Shown: positions 15,881 to 29,170 of the stretch, piece by piece | Numbering within the stretch: the first letter of the stretch is position 1 | How the letters are laid out: each line of letters opens with the position of its first letter | Assembly (NCBI GenBank): GCA_949752795.1 | Contig: OX457070.1 | Coordinates: 26,684,588-26,748,587 of the forward strand | From: Hyperoodon ampullatus | Taxonomy: Eukaryota > Chordata > Mammalia > Artiodactyla > Ziphiidae | Length of the DNA stretch: 64,000 bases | Direction of reading: 5' to 3' | The notes under the pieces: model-generated | What the model saw: only the letters and a program-made list of their open reading frames with translations | Database searches by the model: none | Told to the model about the DNA's origin: nothing | Program-made: the position numbers and the translations under genes

Positions 15881-17086
15881 CAATTCCACAGTGAACATTA
15901 TGTTTTTATAATGCTGTACAGATTTAGGTGTACAGACTTAAACATTATATTAATTTCTATACAGATTTATAATTTATTATTTATCATTACCTTCAATTGT
16001 GTTTCCTTGTGCCTTTCTTATTATAGTATGTGTTTCCTCAAAGGGAAACATTTTTGTCTTCATTTTAGTAAATTCTCAATAAATGTTTACTAAGTGAGCC
16101 TATGATGGTAAAATGTCCAAACCACCTGGTATAGCCAGTTTTCTTAAGTTTCTGAGAAAACAGTTTTTGTTTAACTTGCTGTGGTCATTTTATTTTATTA
16201 TTTGGTTATTTTATTACATAGTAGTCAAATTTCTCTTGCCTTTTAAAAGTTTATTTCTTCTGGTTTAGTGTGTCATGAACATTTAAGAAAATTACTCCCA
16301 TTTCCCCTCATTAAGTAAACAATCAAGTTACTCCTTAGATTGGAGAACTAGAGTGTGATAGTCATATTCCATAGCTTTTGGAGAGTGACCTAAACATAAC
16401 CCTATGGAGAAGTAATTTACTGGTAAGCAATATTTGTTTCTTCATTGATGTTTGGGGCCATATTAGATTGTCATTTTGTTGACTGAGAATTGACCTGTGT
16501 AGGGTGTCAGATTCTCCAAAGAAGTTATATGATCTAGACCAGATTAACTGATAATATATAATTGATGATAGATAAGTAATGAAAATATGCATTAGGCCTC
16601 AGGTAGATATCTAACAAATTATATAACAAACTAATCATAGGGTCATTTCTGAAAGGCAGGCAATTTACTTTTCCCGGTTACCCATTGTAAATTACTTAAT
16701 TCCTTGTATTGAACCAATCATTTGGCTTTAGTGACCTCTGTTTTCAGAAAAATGTCTTTTAACATGTTAAGCTAGTCTGTCTCCAGTCTTTTTTTTTATG
16801 GTGTGAGTTTTGGTATCACTCATTCTGTTAAATTTTATTTTGATTGTTTTAGAACCATTTTTCCATATAAGTCCATATAGATCAAGGTTGTTTCAGATCT
16901 TTTTTTATCTTTCAAAGTATTAAAAATAAGATCATTTTAGTGTCATTTATGTAGTTGAACATATATTTTATTTCTTGGTCTAGGTATAAAGTAAATTTAT
17001 TGACTAGAGTGGATACTAAGATGACTCCATGTAGAGAGAGTTAATGACAGAAGTAAAGTCTTAATCAAAGACAATGACCAGCATTT
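15881..17086. other. no gene seen
   Basis: AT-rich sequence, probably containing further decayed LINE pieces. Nothing specific is supported. Confidence 0.55.
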
Positions 17087-17104
17087 AAACTAGCCCTATA
17101 TTGG

Positions 17105-17313
17105 GCTTCCCTGGTGGCGCAGCGGTTGAGAGTCCGCCTGCCGATGCAGGGGACACGGGTTCGTGCCCCGGTCCGGGAGGATCCTACATGCTGCGGAGCG
17201 GCTGGGCCCGTGAGCCATGGCCACTGAGCCTGTGCGTCCGGAGCCTGTGCTCCTCAATGGGAGAGGCCACAGCAGTGAGAGGCCCACGTACCACAAAAAA
17301 ACAAACAAACAAA
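17105..17313 (+). mobile_element. CHR-type SINE, ~200-bp form
   Basis: Sense copy with head GGCTTCCCTGGTGGCGCAGC and an A tail interrupted by C (AAACAAACAAAC). An 18-bp TSD with two mismatches lies at 17087-17104 and 17314-17331 (AAACTAGCCCTATATTGG and AAACTAGCTCTATCTTGG). Confidence 0.94.
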
Positions 17314-18369
17314 AAACTAGCTCTATCTTGGAACACAAAGGACTGTATAGCAAGGCTGACTGTGATATGCCAGGGCAATGTTTTGGGAGTATGATCCAGA
17401 TCATTGGTTTTGGATGCTGACATTTGAAAATGATTTCTTGATGGTGCATATGTGACCTTGGAATTATGAATTGTCTTAGAATTTCTTTTCAAGGGAAGGA
17501 AGCATATAAATGGGAGGGTAAACAAATATTTTGTTAATAATTTGCTGTAAAGATGGTTTATAACAGTTTAATATTAAACAGCTCAGGAGGCCTAAAATTT
17601 ATCTCACTTGGTTCTAACTGGTGTTTCTTGCTGACACATGGTGTGAATCAACTGTCCTTCCAACTTGAAAAAGCAGAGAGCTCGCTGACACAACTCCTTT
17701 GTTCTAGGGAATTGTTTCCACTGTGCCTTCAAAAAAGAGGGACATTAAAAGCTTTGGCTCATAGCATGTTCTCTCCAAGTTGGACACAGTTGGGGGGCTG
17801 AATCTTGGCTAAAGAAAGTGGGGTTGGTGATTTCTTTTGTATCCTGGATTTGTTTTTTTTTTTTGAAATTGAACATTTACTTTTTCAAGCTCTCTACTTG
17901 ACCTTATGTGGTTAACAGTTTTTCCTTCCCCCTTAAAATGGAACCAGAAAATCTCCCATATGCTGGTGTTTTCTGGGGTTCTCCTTTCTTAGGTCCTAGA
18001 GTTGCTTGGGTTTCTGCCCTTCCTTATAGTTAAGTTTTCTTTTGTGAAAATATTCATGTACCTACTTAACAAAGCAAAACATGAACATGGAAGGTTTAAT
18101 GACAAAATTATGTCTCAAAAGATCTTAGAAGACTGGAAAAAGGATTATAATTATAAAGGTAGTAAGTAGTAGATTCAGAATATCAACTGAATGAATATAG
18201 CAATGTATTATAAAAACAAATTAAAAGATTTTGTGTGACTTTAAGCTCAATGTACAGTATGATATAATTGCCAGAAACACTAAGGCATTAGACTGTTTTA
18301 ATAAGGCCGAGTAACAAAGTTAAAGGAGGTGAGTCTTATTTTCCTAGTTTGACCATGTTTGATCTGAAA

Positions 18370-18625
18370 ATTGCTTATATTTATAGCGTGCTTTCTGTGT
18401 GCCATGTACTGTTTTGAATGCTTTACTTACATTATGCCATTTAATCTTTACACAGCAACTGTATGAAATGGTTGTTATTATTATCTACATTTTATAGACA
18501 TGGAAACTAAACTATAGAGAAGTTTAATAACTTTCCCAAGGTCACAAAATTAATAACCAAGACGAATCCAGGAAGTTTGACTTTGAAGCCTGTGCTCTTG
18601 ACTACTGTACTACACTGCCTGTTTT
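18370..18625 (-). repeat. MIR SINE, nearly full length
   Basis: Antisense MIR text with ACATTATGCCATTTAATC, CATTTTATAGACATGGAAAC and CCCAAGGTCACAAAATTA, ending CTACTGTACTACACTGCC, the reverse of the tRNA-like head. Confidence 0.88.
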
Positions 18626-19536
18626 GTTGCATTTCAAGAATGTTGACTACTAGAATGTGCCCAGAGGGTAAAAGCCTGAATTGAAAGGCTGTATGTAGAA
18701 TAGTTGAATAATTTGGATTGTTGAGTCTGGAGAAGGGAAAGGAGGGACCAAGGACTTGTTTTTGGTGGTCCTTTGAGGGCAAAAATAAGATAAATGGTGA
18801 AAATTATAGGAAAGCAAATTTTATTTTTTATAAGAACTTTGCAACAGCTATTGAAATGGGATTGGTTGCCTTGTAATGAACTTCTCTTTACTAGAGATGT
18901 TTCAGTGGAAGCTAGACAAGTATGTGATAGAGATGTTTAAAAAAAATTGAACTTGTGTCTGTGAATTAAGGCCAATCATTTCTGAGGTTCCTTTTTTCTG
19001 TACATTTCTATATTTCCATATTAAAGAGAAATCTTTAAAATGGCCTAGTGTATACTGTCCTTAAGCAAATGCTTCTGTGAAAAACAGGCACAGTATTGAT
19101 TCCTAATGGAGACATGGTGTGAGAGGAGGGTGTGTGTGTCCTCATTTATTTTCGTCTAAAACATGAAGGGTTTTTTGTAAATAGCTTTATGATATTGGTA
19201 GGGAGTTCTTTGCGTATCATGTTAGTGGTATAGGAAACAACAGAAAATGGCTTACTTTTCCAATTCACAAATCAGGTTACTTAAATCGAGTAATAGATCA
19301 GAGGTTCCATGGTAATAACCACTGAGGCTCCCCTCTTCCCATTTGAAGGATCATGAAAGAACATTAATTGGTGAGGTTCATAGTTGCTATGGAAGGACTC
19401 TAGGAAACTGCTGTGTGAGTTTTCAAACAAAAAAATTCAGGGTATCAAATATATGTATGTTTTAAATACATTTTGAAGTTATGATCAGTAATGAGAAGGT
19501 TAGAATATAGAAGAGATACTGAATTTTAAAAATTCC

Positions 19537-19663
19537 AGAATTCCCTGGCAGTCCATTGGTTAGGACTCCACGCTTCCATTGGAGAGGGTCAGGGTTCGAT
19601 CCCTGCTTGGGGAACTTAGATCCCACAAGCTGCGGCAGTGTGACCAAAAAAAAAAAAAAAAAA
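19537..19663 (+). mobile_element. short CHR-like SINE (~120 bp)
   Basis: Sense copy reading TTCCCTGGCAGTCCATTGG… to GTGTGACC and about 23 A. It has the tRNA-like head but lacks the long CHR body. The flanking repeat AAAAATTCC is at 19528-19536 and 19664-19672. Confidence 0.85.
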
Positions 19664-19782
19664 AAAAATTCCGATCAGTGGTGATTGCTTCTTGGGTTTG
19701 TAGGTGATAGACTGTGAGAAGAAATTCTTCTCTATTTTTTTACATAATTGTTTTTGAATAATTATTAAAAACTAGACCCCAG

Positions 19783-20005
19783 GGCTTCCCTGGTGGCGCA
19801 GTGGTTGAGAGTCCGCCTGCCGATGCAGGGGAAACGGATTCGTGCCCCAGTCCGGGAAGATCCCACATGCCACAGAGCGGCTAGGCCCGTGAGCCATGGC
19901 CGCTGAGCCTGTGCATCTGGAGCCTGTGCTCCGCAAAGGGAGAGGCCACACAACAGTGAGAGGCCCGCGTACAGCAAAAACAAAAACAAAAACAAAAACA
20001 AACAC
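19783..20005 (+). mobile_element. CHR-type SINE with (CAAAAA)n tail
   Basis: Sense copy, 120 bp downstream of the short SINE. The TSD AAACTAG(A/G)CCCCAG is at 19769-19782 and 20006-20019. The tail has turned into a CAAAAA hexamer array at about 19976-20002. Confidence 0.94.
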
Positions 20006-20384
20006 AAACTAGGCCCCAGGTTACTCTGGAGTGTTTGTTCTTGTTTGGTTTTTAATTTTAATTAATATTTTATTGAGCATCTACTATGAACCAGGTACTA
20101 TTCTAGACTTTCAAAAATGCACTTCCTTTTTTCAATTATAAAAGCAATACATGTTTAAGAAAATAAAAAGTTAGAAAAGTAGAAAGAAGAAAGTCACAAT
20201 TGCCTTATTCAAACATGCCATTTGTATTATTTGTATTATTTTGGTGATTTTCTCCTCTGCCTCCTCCCTCTTGTGCTCATCTTCCTCTGTCCCATTTTCC
20301 TTTTCTTACCTCTCATCCTTTTTCTTTCATCTTTTCCTTGATATAACTGTAGCAACCTGGGGAAAGTAGATGTTTTTGTGTACT

Positions 20385-20515
20385 GGCAATGTCAGAAAGG
20401 TTGCTTCATGCGTGAAATGATGATATTGGTAACTACTCCAGTAGGATTATTTTTGAGCAGTAAGTGAGTTAGTGTATGTAAAATGTTCAACAGAGGGCTT
20501 GGTACATTATTTTTA
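20385..20515 (+). repeat. MIR SINE 3' part
   Basis: Weak match: TGAAATGATGATATTGGTAA and GTGTATGTAAAATGTTCAAC, then GGCTTGGTACATTA. Confidence 0.5.
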
Positions 20516-22159
20516 AAATACTTATGTTTACTGTTGTAATTTTGAGCTGGATTTATCCTTTAATGTTCCGGGTGATATCAGTATAGTAAGATTTCCTGGA
20601 CTGAGTTGCTGGGTGGTTGAATGATTGGCCTCTAATTTTCTTTGCTTTTCTTATGAGTTGGTACTACGTAACTTTCCCCCTCATGTTTTTGAGCCATCAT
20701 TACAAACTCAGACTTGCACCTCAGAGTTTTTTCAAAACCATGATCAGGTATAAATCAACTTACCTGTTCCATATGATGTGTGGTAGGATTTCTCTGCATA
20801 CCCCTATGATAACCATTTAATAGAACACTTGATCCAAGTCAAAATGGAATAATGAAAAGTTGCTAAACAGCAGGGCATTTAGCATTGCCCTTTGTTCAGC
20901 TCTCCGTGACTGTACATTATGGTGTCTAGTCTGGGTATGAGACTAATGTTTATCATTATGGTACAGAATTCTTGACTACTTTTATGTTCTACCAAATACA
21001 AATCTTTAACAGACTCCACCCTGCCCTCCCCCTTAAAAAAAGAAAGACTTTGCCAACAAATTTTTTTCTCTCCTTTGAGAGTTAGCTTGGTAATTTGGAG
21101 CATATAACCATGATGTTTGGGAGCTGTTTCCATTGTTGCAGTCTGATTGTCCATGGTTTAATCATCAGTAGTTAAGAAGGAAAGCAAAAAATGGCTCCAG
21201 GCTGCAGAGTACCATAAAAACTTTCCACCTGGAAGCAATTTTTTTCTAAAAGCCCTTAGGGACTGCTGTCACCCTTCCCCTTCTATTGGCAACAAGGGCC
21301 AGAAATACCAGTTCCTTTCAGAGCCAGGTCTTGTTGCAATTTAATCATCTTCCTTTTCCTAGCTTCCAGAGAAGGTTTGAGGAGAGCTAGGGAAATAAAT
21401 TATTCCCAGACACTTCTACGGTAGATTTCCTTGAACCTTCTAAGTTCCTTCTTCCTCTAATTCCTTCCTTTTCTATTTAGCATTTTAGCTGAAGTACAAA
21501 TTATTTGCACTGCTAGAACTTGAATTTACTTTTGAAGCAAGAATGTTTATTATTAACTCTAGTGCTTGTCTTTGGAGAAAGTCTAAATGTTGAAACATTT
21601 TTGGGCACTGCTTTAGGCCCTTTGTCACTTTATAATGTCTTCTCTGTGGGAGGTGGGCATTGTTCCAGGTGTAAACCCTCAAGGAACTCATGGTCCTGTA
21701 GGGGATATAGACATGTAAATAAATCATTACTGTGTAGAGTGCTCAGTGTAGTACCCTTTCAAAAATATGAACAAATAAACATTTCAAAACAAGAGTATCA
21801 ATTCAGCTTTCCATCAGTGAATGTCATTAGTGGTGGTGCCCATTAATTTCTAGGATATTATTATGCATTTGTTCAAGAACTTTAAGGCAAAACAGGATGA
21901 TAGTACTTCTGGTGAAATTTACCTCAAATTACACATGGTTTCATAGGTTCAAGGATGGTTCAGATTTGCACAGTGTCAAAATGAGAGACAGGTGGTAAAT
22001 GAGGATACTGTGACTGTAAAGGGGTACCACTTGTCTTATATGACTTCTTATCAAGGATAGGTCTAGGTGTTTTAACAGAATTTGTTTCTTCTTTTTTTTA
22101 AGATAGAATTTTAAATATATTTCTTAAAAATAGGCTATTACATGCTGTAACAGGTTTTT

Positions 22160-22990
22160 TTTTTTAAACGTCTTTATTGGAGTATAATTGCTTTACAGTG
22201 GTGTGTTAGTTTCTGCTTTATAACAAAGTGAATCAGTTATACATATACATATGTCCCCATATCTCTACCCTCTTACATCTCCCTCCCTCCCACCCTCCCT
22301 ATCCCACCCCTCTACGTGGTTATAAAGCACCGAGCTGATCTCCCTGTGCTATGTGGCTGCTTCCTACTAGCTATCTATTTTACGTTTGGTAGTGTATATA
22401 TGTCCATGCCACTCTCTCACTTTGTCCCAGCTTACCCTTCCCCCTCCCCGTGTCCTCAAGTCCATTCTCCAGTAGGTCTGTGTCTTTATTCCCGTCTTGC
22501 CCCTAGGTTCTTCATGACCATTTTTTTTTCTCTTAGATTGCATATATATGTGTTAGCATACAGTATTTGTTTTTCTCTTTCTGACTTACTTTACTCTGTA
22601 TGACAGACTCTAGGTCCATCCACCTCACTACAAATAACTCAATTTTGTTTCTTTTTATGGCTGAGTAATATTCCATTGTATATATGTGCCACATCTTCTT
22701 TATCCATTCATCTGTTGATGGACACTTAGGTTGCTTCCATGTCCTGGCTATTGTAAATAGAGCTGCAATGAACATTTTGGTACATGACTCTTTTTGAATT
22801 ATGGCTTTCTCTGGGTATATGCCCAGTAGTGGGATTGCAGGGTCATATGATAATTCTATTTTTAGTTTTTTAAGGAACCTCCATACTGTTCTCCATAGTG
22901 GCTGTATCAATTTACATTCCCACCAACAGTGCAAGAGGGTTCCCTTTTCTCCACACCCTCTCCAGCATTTATTGTTTGTAAATTTTTTGA
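22160..22990 (-). mobile_element. young 5'-truncated LINE-1 insertion
   Basis: Starts at poly(T), then the L1 3' UTR, then the antisense ORF2 C-terminus from 22533, encoding [34 protein letters not shown] and DEWIKKMWHIYTMEYYSAIK on the minus strand with little decay. The TSD TGTAACAGGTTTTT is at 22146-22159 and 22991-23004. About 830 bp; the endonuclease and reverse transcriptase domains are absent, so it cannot move on its own. Confidence 0.95.
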
Positions 22991-23274
22991 TGTAACAGGT
23001 TTTTAATGTAGTTGAAGTTGGCTTCCTTTGGGAAAAGATGCCTAATATCAGCATATCAGTAAGCAGGAGAAAAGTAACCGTCAGTATGAATCTTGAAAGA
23101 ATGGACTCACAATCCTATTTGGTGTAAATGTCTCCAGAGAGTGCAAGCTTAAATTCTTGCTGGTTTTATGAACAGTTTCTTAGGTTCTGCCTAGTTTGCA
23201 AGGAGGGGAGTTTCTATATCAGGGTATAGTAGCTGTAGTAGGAAGGGAGGTTTTATAGTAGGGGTGTGTTATGA

Positions 23275-24420
23275 GCTGAATCTTGAAGGATGAGGAGGAA
23301 TTTCCCAGATAAAGTGATAGTAAGGAGATTCTAGGCAGAGGGACTACATAGCACACTCAGGGAACTTCAAGTAGAGTTGTAGAGTGAGTGTGGGGAGTAT
23401 TCAGAGATAAATCTGTACATGGAGGGGCCTTACATACTATGCTAGGGACTTTGGACTTGATCCTGAGGCAGGACTTAATCCTAAATTGTGGTGTGCGTGT
23501 GTGTTTGTGTGTGTGTGTGTGGTGTGTGTGTGTTTCATGATCATATATCCTTTAAAGAAGATTACTGTGAGAGAAGTATCGAACATGGATTTTTAGGGAA
23601 ATAAGGAGAGAGGTGAAAACAGTTACTTGGAGGAGAGATAATGACACAGGGCAAGGCAGTAGCAGAGGAGGATAGAGAGGAAGAAAAGCATAGAAAAGCT
23701 ATTATGGAATTAGATTGGGAGGCCTTAGTGATTGATTGATTAGTTGGAGGGAGGTGTGAGGTGGAGTGAGGCGTCAAGGTTAACTTCTGTACTTCTACTG
23801 TCGGTAACTGGGTGGCTCTGGTTGTTTCAATTGAGATGGTGAATATAGGAGGGATGTGCAGGTTTGGGTAGAAAAGTTAATGATTTTAACTTTTGACATG
23901 CACTGTTTGAGATGTGTTTGAGGATGAATGGTGGTTGAATATTCAGGTTTATAGGATTTGAAAGATATGCCTTGTTATTGATTTGGGAACCAAAGATGTT
24001 TAATTAACAGTGAAAGCTGAAGTATTGGTGATATCTCCGAGGGAATATGAAGAATGAGAAGAGATGAAGTCCAAGCAGGTATTGAGGGCCAGAAGGATGA
24101 AGAATTATTGGAGACTGAGAAGGGGAATGTAATAGAAACCCTGGGAGTAGGTATTTAAGAAAGAGGAGGTGGTTAGCGATGGCACATATAAAAGAGGAGT
24201 CAAGTAAATGATTTGATTTGACAATTAGTAGGCTTTTATTGACCTTAGCAAGAATAGGTTCATTGGGGGGATGTGGGTAAGAAACAGGTTACACTGGATC
24301 GAAGAGCAAATCCAATTTGAGGAAATGGAGGAAGTGAGTATAGAGTGCTCTTTTAAGAATCTTAACTGTGAAAGGAGAAAGAGGGAAAGAGAAAGGATAC
24401 CAGATTAAAGTTATTGGAAG
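23275..24420 (+). repeat. L2-type LINE remnant
   Basis: Purine-rich wording with an order recognisable from L2 (GAATCTTGAAGGATGAGGAG, GATTGATTAGTTGGAGGGAG, AAGTCCAAGCAGGTATTG). It parallels the better copy at 32630-34320. Confidence 0.55.
23487..23534. repeat. imperfect (TG)n microsatellite
   Basis: TG/GTGTGC array with interruptions. Confidence 0.85.
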
Positions 24421-25143
24421 AAAGATTTTAATTTAATAGTACGTCATTTAAAAAAACACAAAATGTGCCAAGTTATTTTGTTAAGAGGGGACATGTTTTG
24501 TTAAGAAAAAGAAGTCAGTAGAGCTGAAACATGAAAAGTACAGACATTTAAAAAAGTATTGATGGGGTACAGGAGAAAGGAGATTTTTAGAACATAGGAT
24601 TAGTCTTATAAGTAAGGTAGGATGTCTGTTTTATTGAGATAGGAATGCACAAATGTAAGGGTAGATAGAGATATAGATAGACTTGTATATCGGAATGCAG
24701 GAAATTAAGAAGATTCATGCCTAATAAGCTTGTATTTTCTTTATGAAATTAGGTGGCAAAAGTAAGTTGCTGGATCAAGGTTGGACTCTTAAAGAGAATG
24801 GCAATAGTTTGGAATAAATGTTCTAGTTGTGGAAGAATGAGTTGGTAAAAGACACACCAAATGTTTGGATGCTGCTAACGGTTCATGTATTTGTATAATT
24901 AGCTTCATCAGTGTAAGGTTCTATACACGACTGTAGTTGAGTCATAAAGAGAATGGCAGCCAGTTCTAAATGTTGGTGGATAGAGCTGAATAGAGAAGAG
25001 TGCTCTTCCTCTGTTGGGGGACTTCTTTTGGTGAGGCTTATAGGTTTGTCTTTTTACTTTGAGGATAACAACTTCCTGTATCTTTTATCAATTCTGGGAA
25101 ATCCTCAGCTTTTTCTCCGAATATTACTGTTTTTTGTTTTTTT

Positions 25144-25484
25144 TTAAAACAAATTTATTTATTTATTTTATTTTTGGCTGTATTGGGTCTTCATTGCTGC
25201 ATGCGGGCTTTCTCTAGTTGCAGCGAGCGGGGCTACTCTTCGTTGCGGTGCTCGGGCTTCTCATTGCGGTGGCTTCTCCTCGTTGTGGAGCACGGGCTCT
25301 AGGTGCACGGACTTCAGTAGTTGTGGCTCGCGGGCTCTAGAGTGCAGGCTCACTAGTTGCGGTGCACGGGCTTTGTTGCTCCGAGGCATGTGGGATCCTC
25401 CTGGACCAGGGATTGAACCCGTATTCCCTGCATTGGCAGGCAGATGGCAGGCAGATTCTTAACCACTGTGCCACCAGGGAAGCT
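25144..25484 (-). mobile_element. CHR-type SINE, long form, with internal duplication
   Basis: Antisense long-form copy ending CCACCAGGGAAGC. An 11-bp unit (TGGCAGGCAGA) is duplicated in tandem at about 25434-25455 inside the head. Inserted in old antisense LINE-1 sequence. Confidence 0.92.
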
Positions 25485-25559
25485 GTTTGTTATTTTTTGC
25501 TAGAGTTCCCATTAAACCCATCCTATTCTCCATGTTCTTAACCTTTCTTTACTGTTTCC

Positions 25560-25916
25560 TGCTATAGGTTGAGTGTTTTGTGTCCCATCAATATTCATAT
25601 GTTGAAATTCTAACCCCCAAGGTGACGGTATTAAGAGGATTAAGAGGTGGGACCTTTGGGGGTGCTTATGTCAAGAGAGTGGAGGCTTCATGGACAGGAT
25701 TAGTTTTCTGGGCCATTATAAAGAGGCCCCAGAGAGTTTGCTTGCCCTTTCTGCCCTGTGAGGATACAAGTTGGCTGCCCAGAAGAGGGCCCTCACCTGA
25801 CCATGCTGGCACCCTGATCTCAGACTTCCAGCTCCAGAACTGTGAGACAGAAATTTTTGTTGTTTATGTTACCCAATCTGTGGTATTTTCTTATAGCAGC
25901 CTGACAGACTAAGACA
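25560..25916 (+). mobile_element. MLT1-type solo LTR
   Basis: Begins TGCTATAGGTTGAGTG and ends GCCTGACAGACTAAGACA, with CACCCTGATCTCAGACTTCC and GAACTGTGAGACAGAAAT inside. No internal viral genes are attached. Confidence 0.85.
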
Positions 25917-26780
25917 TTTTACATCTTTTGTCTCTGTGCTGCATTTTGTATAAGTTTTACGCATACTTCCTATTGTCCCTTCCCATTTATTAAATTTTTA
26001 AATATCAGTAATTATAGTTTTTATTCAGAAAGTTCTATCTTTTCCAGTGTGTCTGTTTTTGTTTTGGTAATTCCCTCATGTTTCTTTAAACATATTACAC
26101 ATTTATTTTAAATTTATACATATTTATTTTCAAGTAAGTCTGATTCTGTTGTTTTTGTTGATTCTTGTTTATATGCTTTGTTTCCTTGTGTGTTTCATGG
26201 TTTTTGATACTTGAGTTCAGCTCAAAGGAATGTTATTATTTGTGAAAATAATTAGAACTATTGTTAAGATGTATTCCTCTAGAGAAGCTTTTCCTTTTCT
26301 TCAGTCAGTTTTCTGGGGGCACTAACAACCAGGCTTTTAAAATAAATTCTCAATTTGAGATATCTCAGACCACACAGGTAATATTAAGTATGAACATGGG
26401 CCCTCCCTTTGGGTGAGAAGGCCAGGTTGTGGCTTCAAATTATCCCAGGAGTCCGTCTCCCCGCTTCCCCACCCAAAACGAGGAAGTTTCCTTTCAGCCA
26501 TCTTTTATGGGGAAGAATTTTTCTACATCTTTCACTAAGGGTGTAGCCCTTGGGTGTCTTGGCTTTATTCACTTGGAGGCCTCTCATTGGACTCCCTGTC
26601 TCTTGTGGGCCCTAGGTTTTGTCTCTTGTTCTCTATATAGCTATAAAATAGAAGCATTAGGTTATAAGGCATTGGTAGAATCTGGATTCCTGTTCCAGTT
26701 TTGTTTTAGCCTCTGGAAATTTTCCTTATTTTCTTTTTTGCTTAGCCACACACTAAAAAAGATTTAGAAACTTAATGCAG

Positions 26781-28879
26781 CAGTTTTAGAAGTTTAGTAG
26801 TAGAAAGGTTTTTCATGGTATATCTAGTCTTCCATATTGTCCATGGAACTTTATCCTGTTTTGCCTACTTAGTTCTCCATCATTTTTTAGGATGGAAACT
26901 ATTCTGATACCTTTTATCCATCCTCCTTTCAGGGTCTTCATTGCTTATAGACCTAAGGAGTCTTAAATTGTGATCATTTATGGTCATGGGGTGTGAAATT
27001 AGACCAGGAATTGAATGTGATGTTGGCAAGTCTGATTCTTTCTCAGAAAATCAGAAAAGTATGTGTGTGTGTGTTTGTTTCATGCATGTGTGTGTGTATC
27101 ACAGACACATACATATAGCATACACACTATATAACATACATATATGTGTATATAATGTGTACTTATGTAGGTACATATATACTGTACACAACATACACAT
27201 TTACAAATGACGTCACATTTATTATAGTTTGATTTAGTGATTCTGGGAAACTTGGCTGGTCTAATTTTGTTAGGCCCACATTAAATCTACATGCATAAGG
27301 AGACCAGGACTATTCACTTAAGTGTTTCTAATACCTGTCCCCCATTGGTTTGTTTTTCTGTATGAATACCTTTATGATCCCTGTCATTGGAACCATAATG
27401 ATAATTTTAAGTGTGGAGAATCTGAAGCATTTCTTCAGTTAATAGGCAGTCTTTTAAAATATTTTCATAGCTCTTCAGAGTAATTATTTAGATTAAATAC
27501 TTAAATCTTTTGTAAAGGATCTTGAAGAGTTCTACTAACATACACTAGATTCAGACACATTATGATGGTGGTAGATAGTAAGTGAATCAGTAGTTTCATT
27601 TTGTTCTAATTTTACATGTTTAAGTGTTAAACTTGACACTTTGAATTCCATGCAGTGAAACTGGAGCTAATCTACCAGTGTTAATTATAACCCTGTATAT
27701 ACCAACTGTATTAGATTCAATCAGTATCACCAGGCTGTAGATGGAGTATTTCTTTTATTTGGCAGTAGCATCTGAAACCCAGCTTTTAGCTGTCAGATTT
27801 TATGACCACCACTGAAAGCTGCAATGAAATAAATCTTATTGCACTTAATGCAAATTGATACAGAGGCCAAGATGAAACCACTAACATATCTTGTAGTGCT
27901 TTTGTGTCTTTAGTTGCTTATGCTGATTAATTGTTCTAACAGTGTGACATTATCATGGTAGTAGTTAGAGCAGTCTCCGTATCCTTAATTTGGAGTTTTC
28001 TTACTTTCATTAGTTTATTTCCTAATAGTTTGTTGTTGATTTGACTGATGTTTTGTGACATGGTCCCCTTCTCCACTTTCCTGTGCTATTTAACCAATAC
28101 CTGGTTTTTAGTAGGCTCTTTGGTTAGGTGCCATTTGAAACTTCTCTACCCTGTTTTTATCCCTTTGAAAATAGCCATCATGGAAGTGTGGGGTTCCCTT
28201 CCTGCCTTGAAGGAGAGTTCCATCACAACTTCTTTTGGTTGCGTGGGCTATCTTAGTGAAGCCAGTTGGATACCTTGGTATTTGCAAAGGTGGGAAAAGG
28301 ATTTGAATGTATTTGGTCTCCTGTGGCAGTACAAAAACATTTGGGTGTAGTCTTCAGCTTAGACTTCATCAATTACCATATGCTTCCCCTGTCATGGATG
28401 GTGATATACAGTGATCTACTTTCACATTTTGCACTCAGAGCATCCAAATTACCATAGTAAGGTCTGAAGTAAATTGATAGACAAACTGAAGTAAGGAAGG
28501 GAAGGGACTTTAAAATCCTCTTGACCTCCTGCAGTTTCTCTTTCAACATCCTGCTCAAATCTGTTTTCCACTTTATTTTTAACTTTTGGAATAAACAGAA
28601 ATACTAATGATGCTTTTATGGAGCTTAATAAGAAGAAAATGTTTCAGGACTAAAACCATGACAGAAGTTAAAAAACATATATGAAAAAGAAAAGAACAAA
28701 AATTCTGGAATTTTTTCTTGGACTAATCAAAAACAAAAGCAAAATGTTCAGTCTTTTGTGTCTTGAAGTTCTCCTTGGTTCTGAAAACATCTCAACAGAT
28801 AAACTTTGTTTGATATGATACTCTTTTGCATCCATCTTTGAGGCAGTCAGAAACCCACATGTTAGTTTCCTACCCTTCC
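26781..28879. other. no gene seen
   Basis: AT-rich intronic sequence with an alternating TG/TA tract. The open frames are short and lack recognisable motifs. Confidence 0.6.
27060..27190. repeat. imperfect TG/TA alternating tract
   Basis: Decayed alternating purine-pyrimidine stretch with TGTGTG, CATACATATA and ATGTGTATAT blocks. Confidence 0.75.
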
Positions 28880-29170
28880 TTCTCTTTCTCTACCTTTAGC
28901 ATACATGGAGGATCTCCTCTGTGCCAGGCTCTGTGCTATGAGCTGGAGATAAAATGGGTAAGACACAGTCTCAACACACAGGAGATTAACATTTTGGTAT
29001 GGGGAAACTGACAAGTGAATGGGTAATCAGAATATAGTTAAATAGATTCTGTGATGGCATTAATAACAAAGGAGAACACATAACAGAGTCTATGTGATTA
29101 GAGAAGGTTTCCAGAAAAAGTAAGGTGCAAGCTGAGATTTGAAGAGTGGATTGGGAGTTAACTCTTAACT
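28880..29170 (+). repeat. L2-like remnant
   Basis: CTGTGCCAGGCTCTGTGCTA, GGGTAATCAGAATATAG and AGCTGAGATTTGAAGAGTGG. Confidence 0.55.

Larger units (their letters stand above)
25000..26780 (-). mobile_element. old LINE-1 region, antisense, with nested insertions
   Basis: Antisense L1M-like wording on both sides of a SINE (25144-25484) and an MLT1 LTR (25560-25916). The SINE and LTR therefore entered pre-existing L1 sequence. Confidence 0.55.

Noticed and set aside
22533..23054. 173-codon minus-strand frame as a gene
   Set aside because: It is the C-terminus of L1 ORF2 plus a few codons of flank; the rest of ORF2 is absent.
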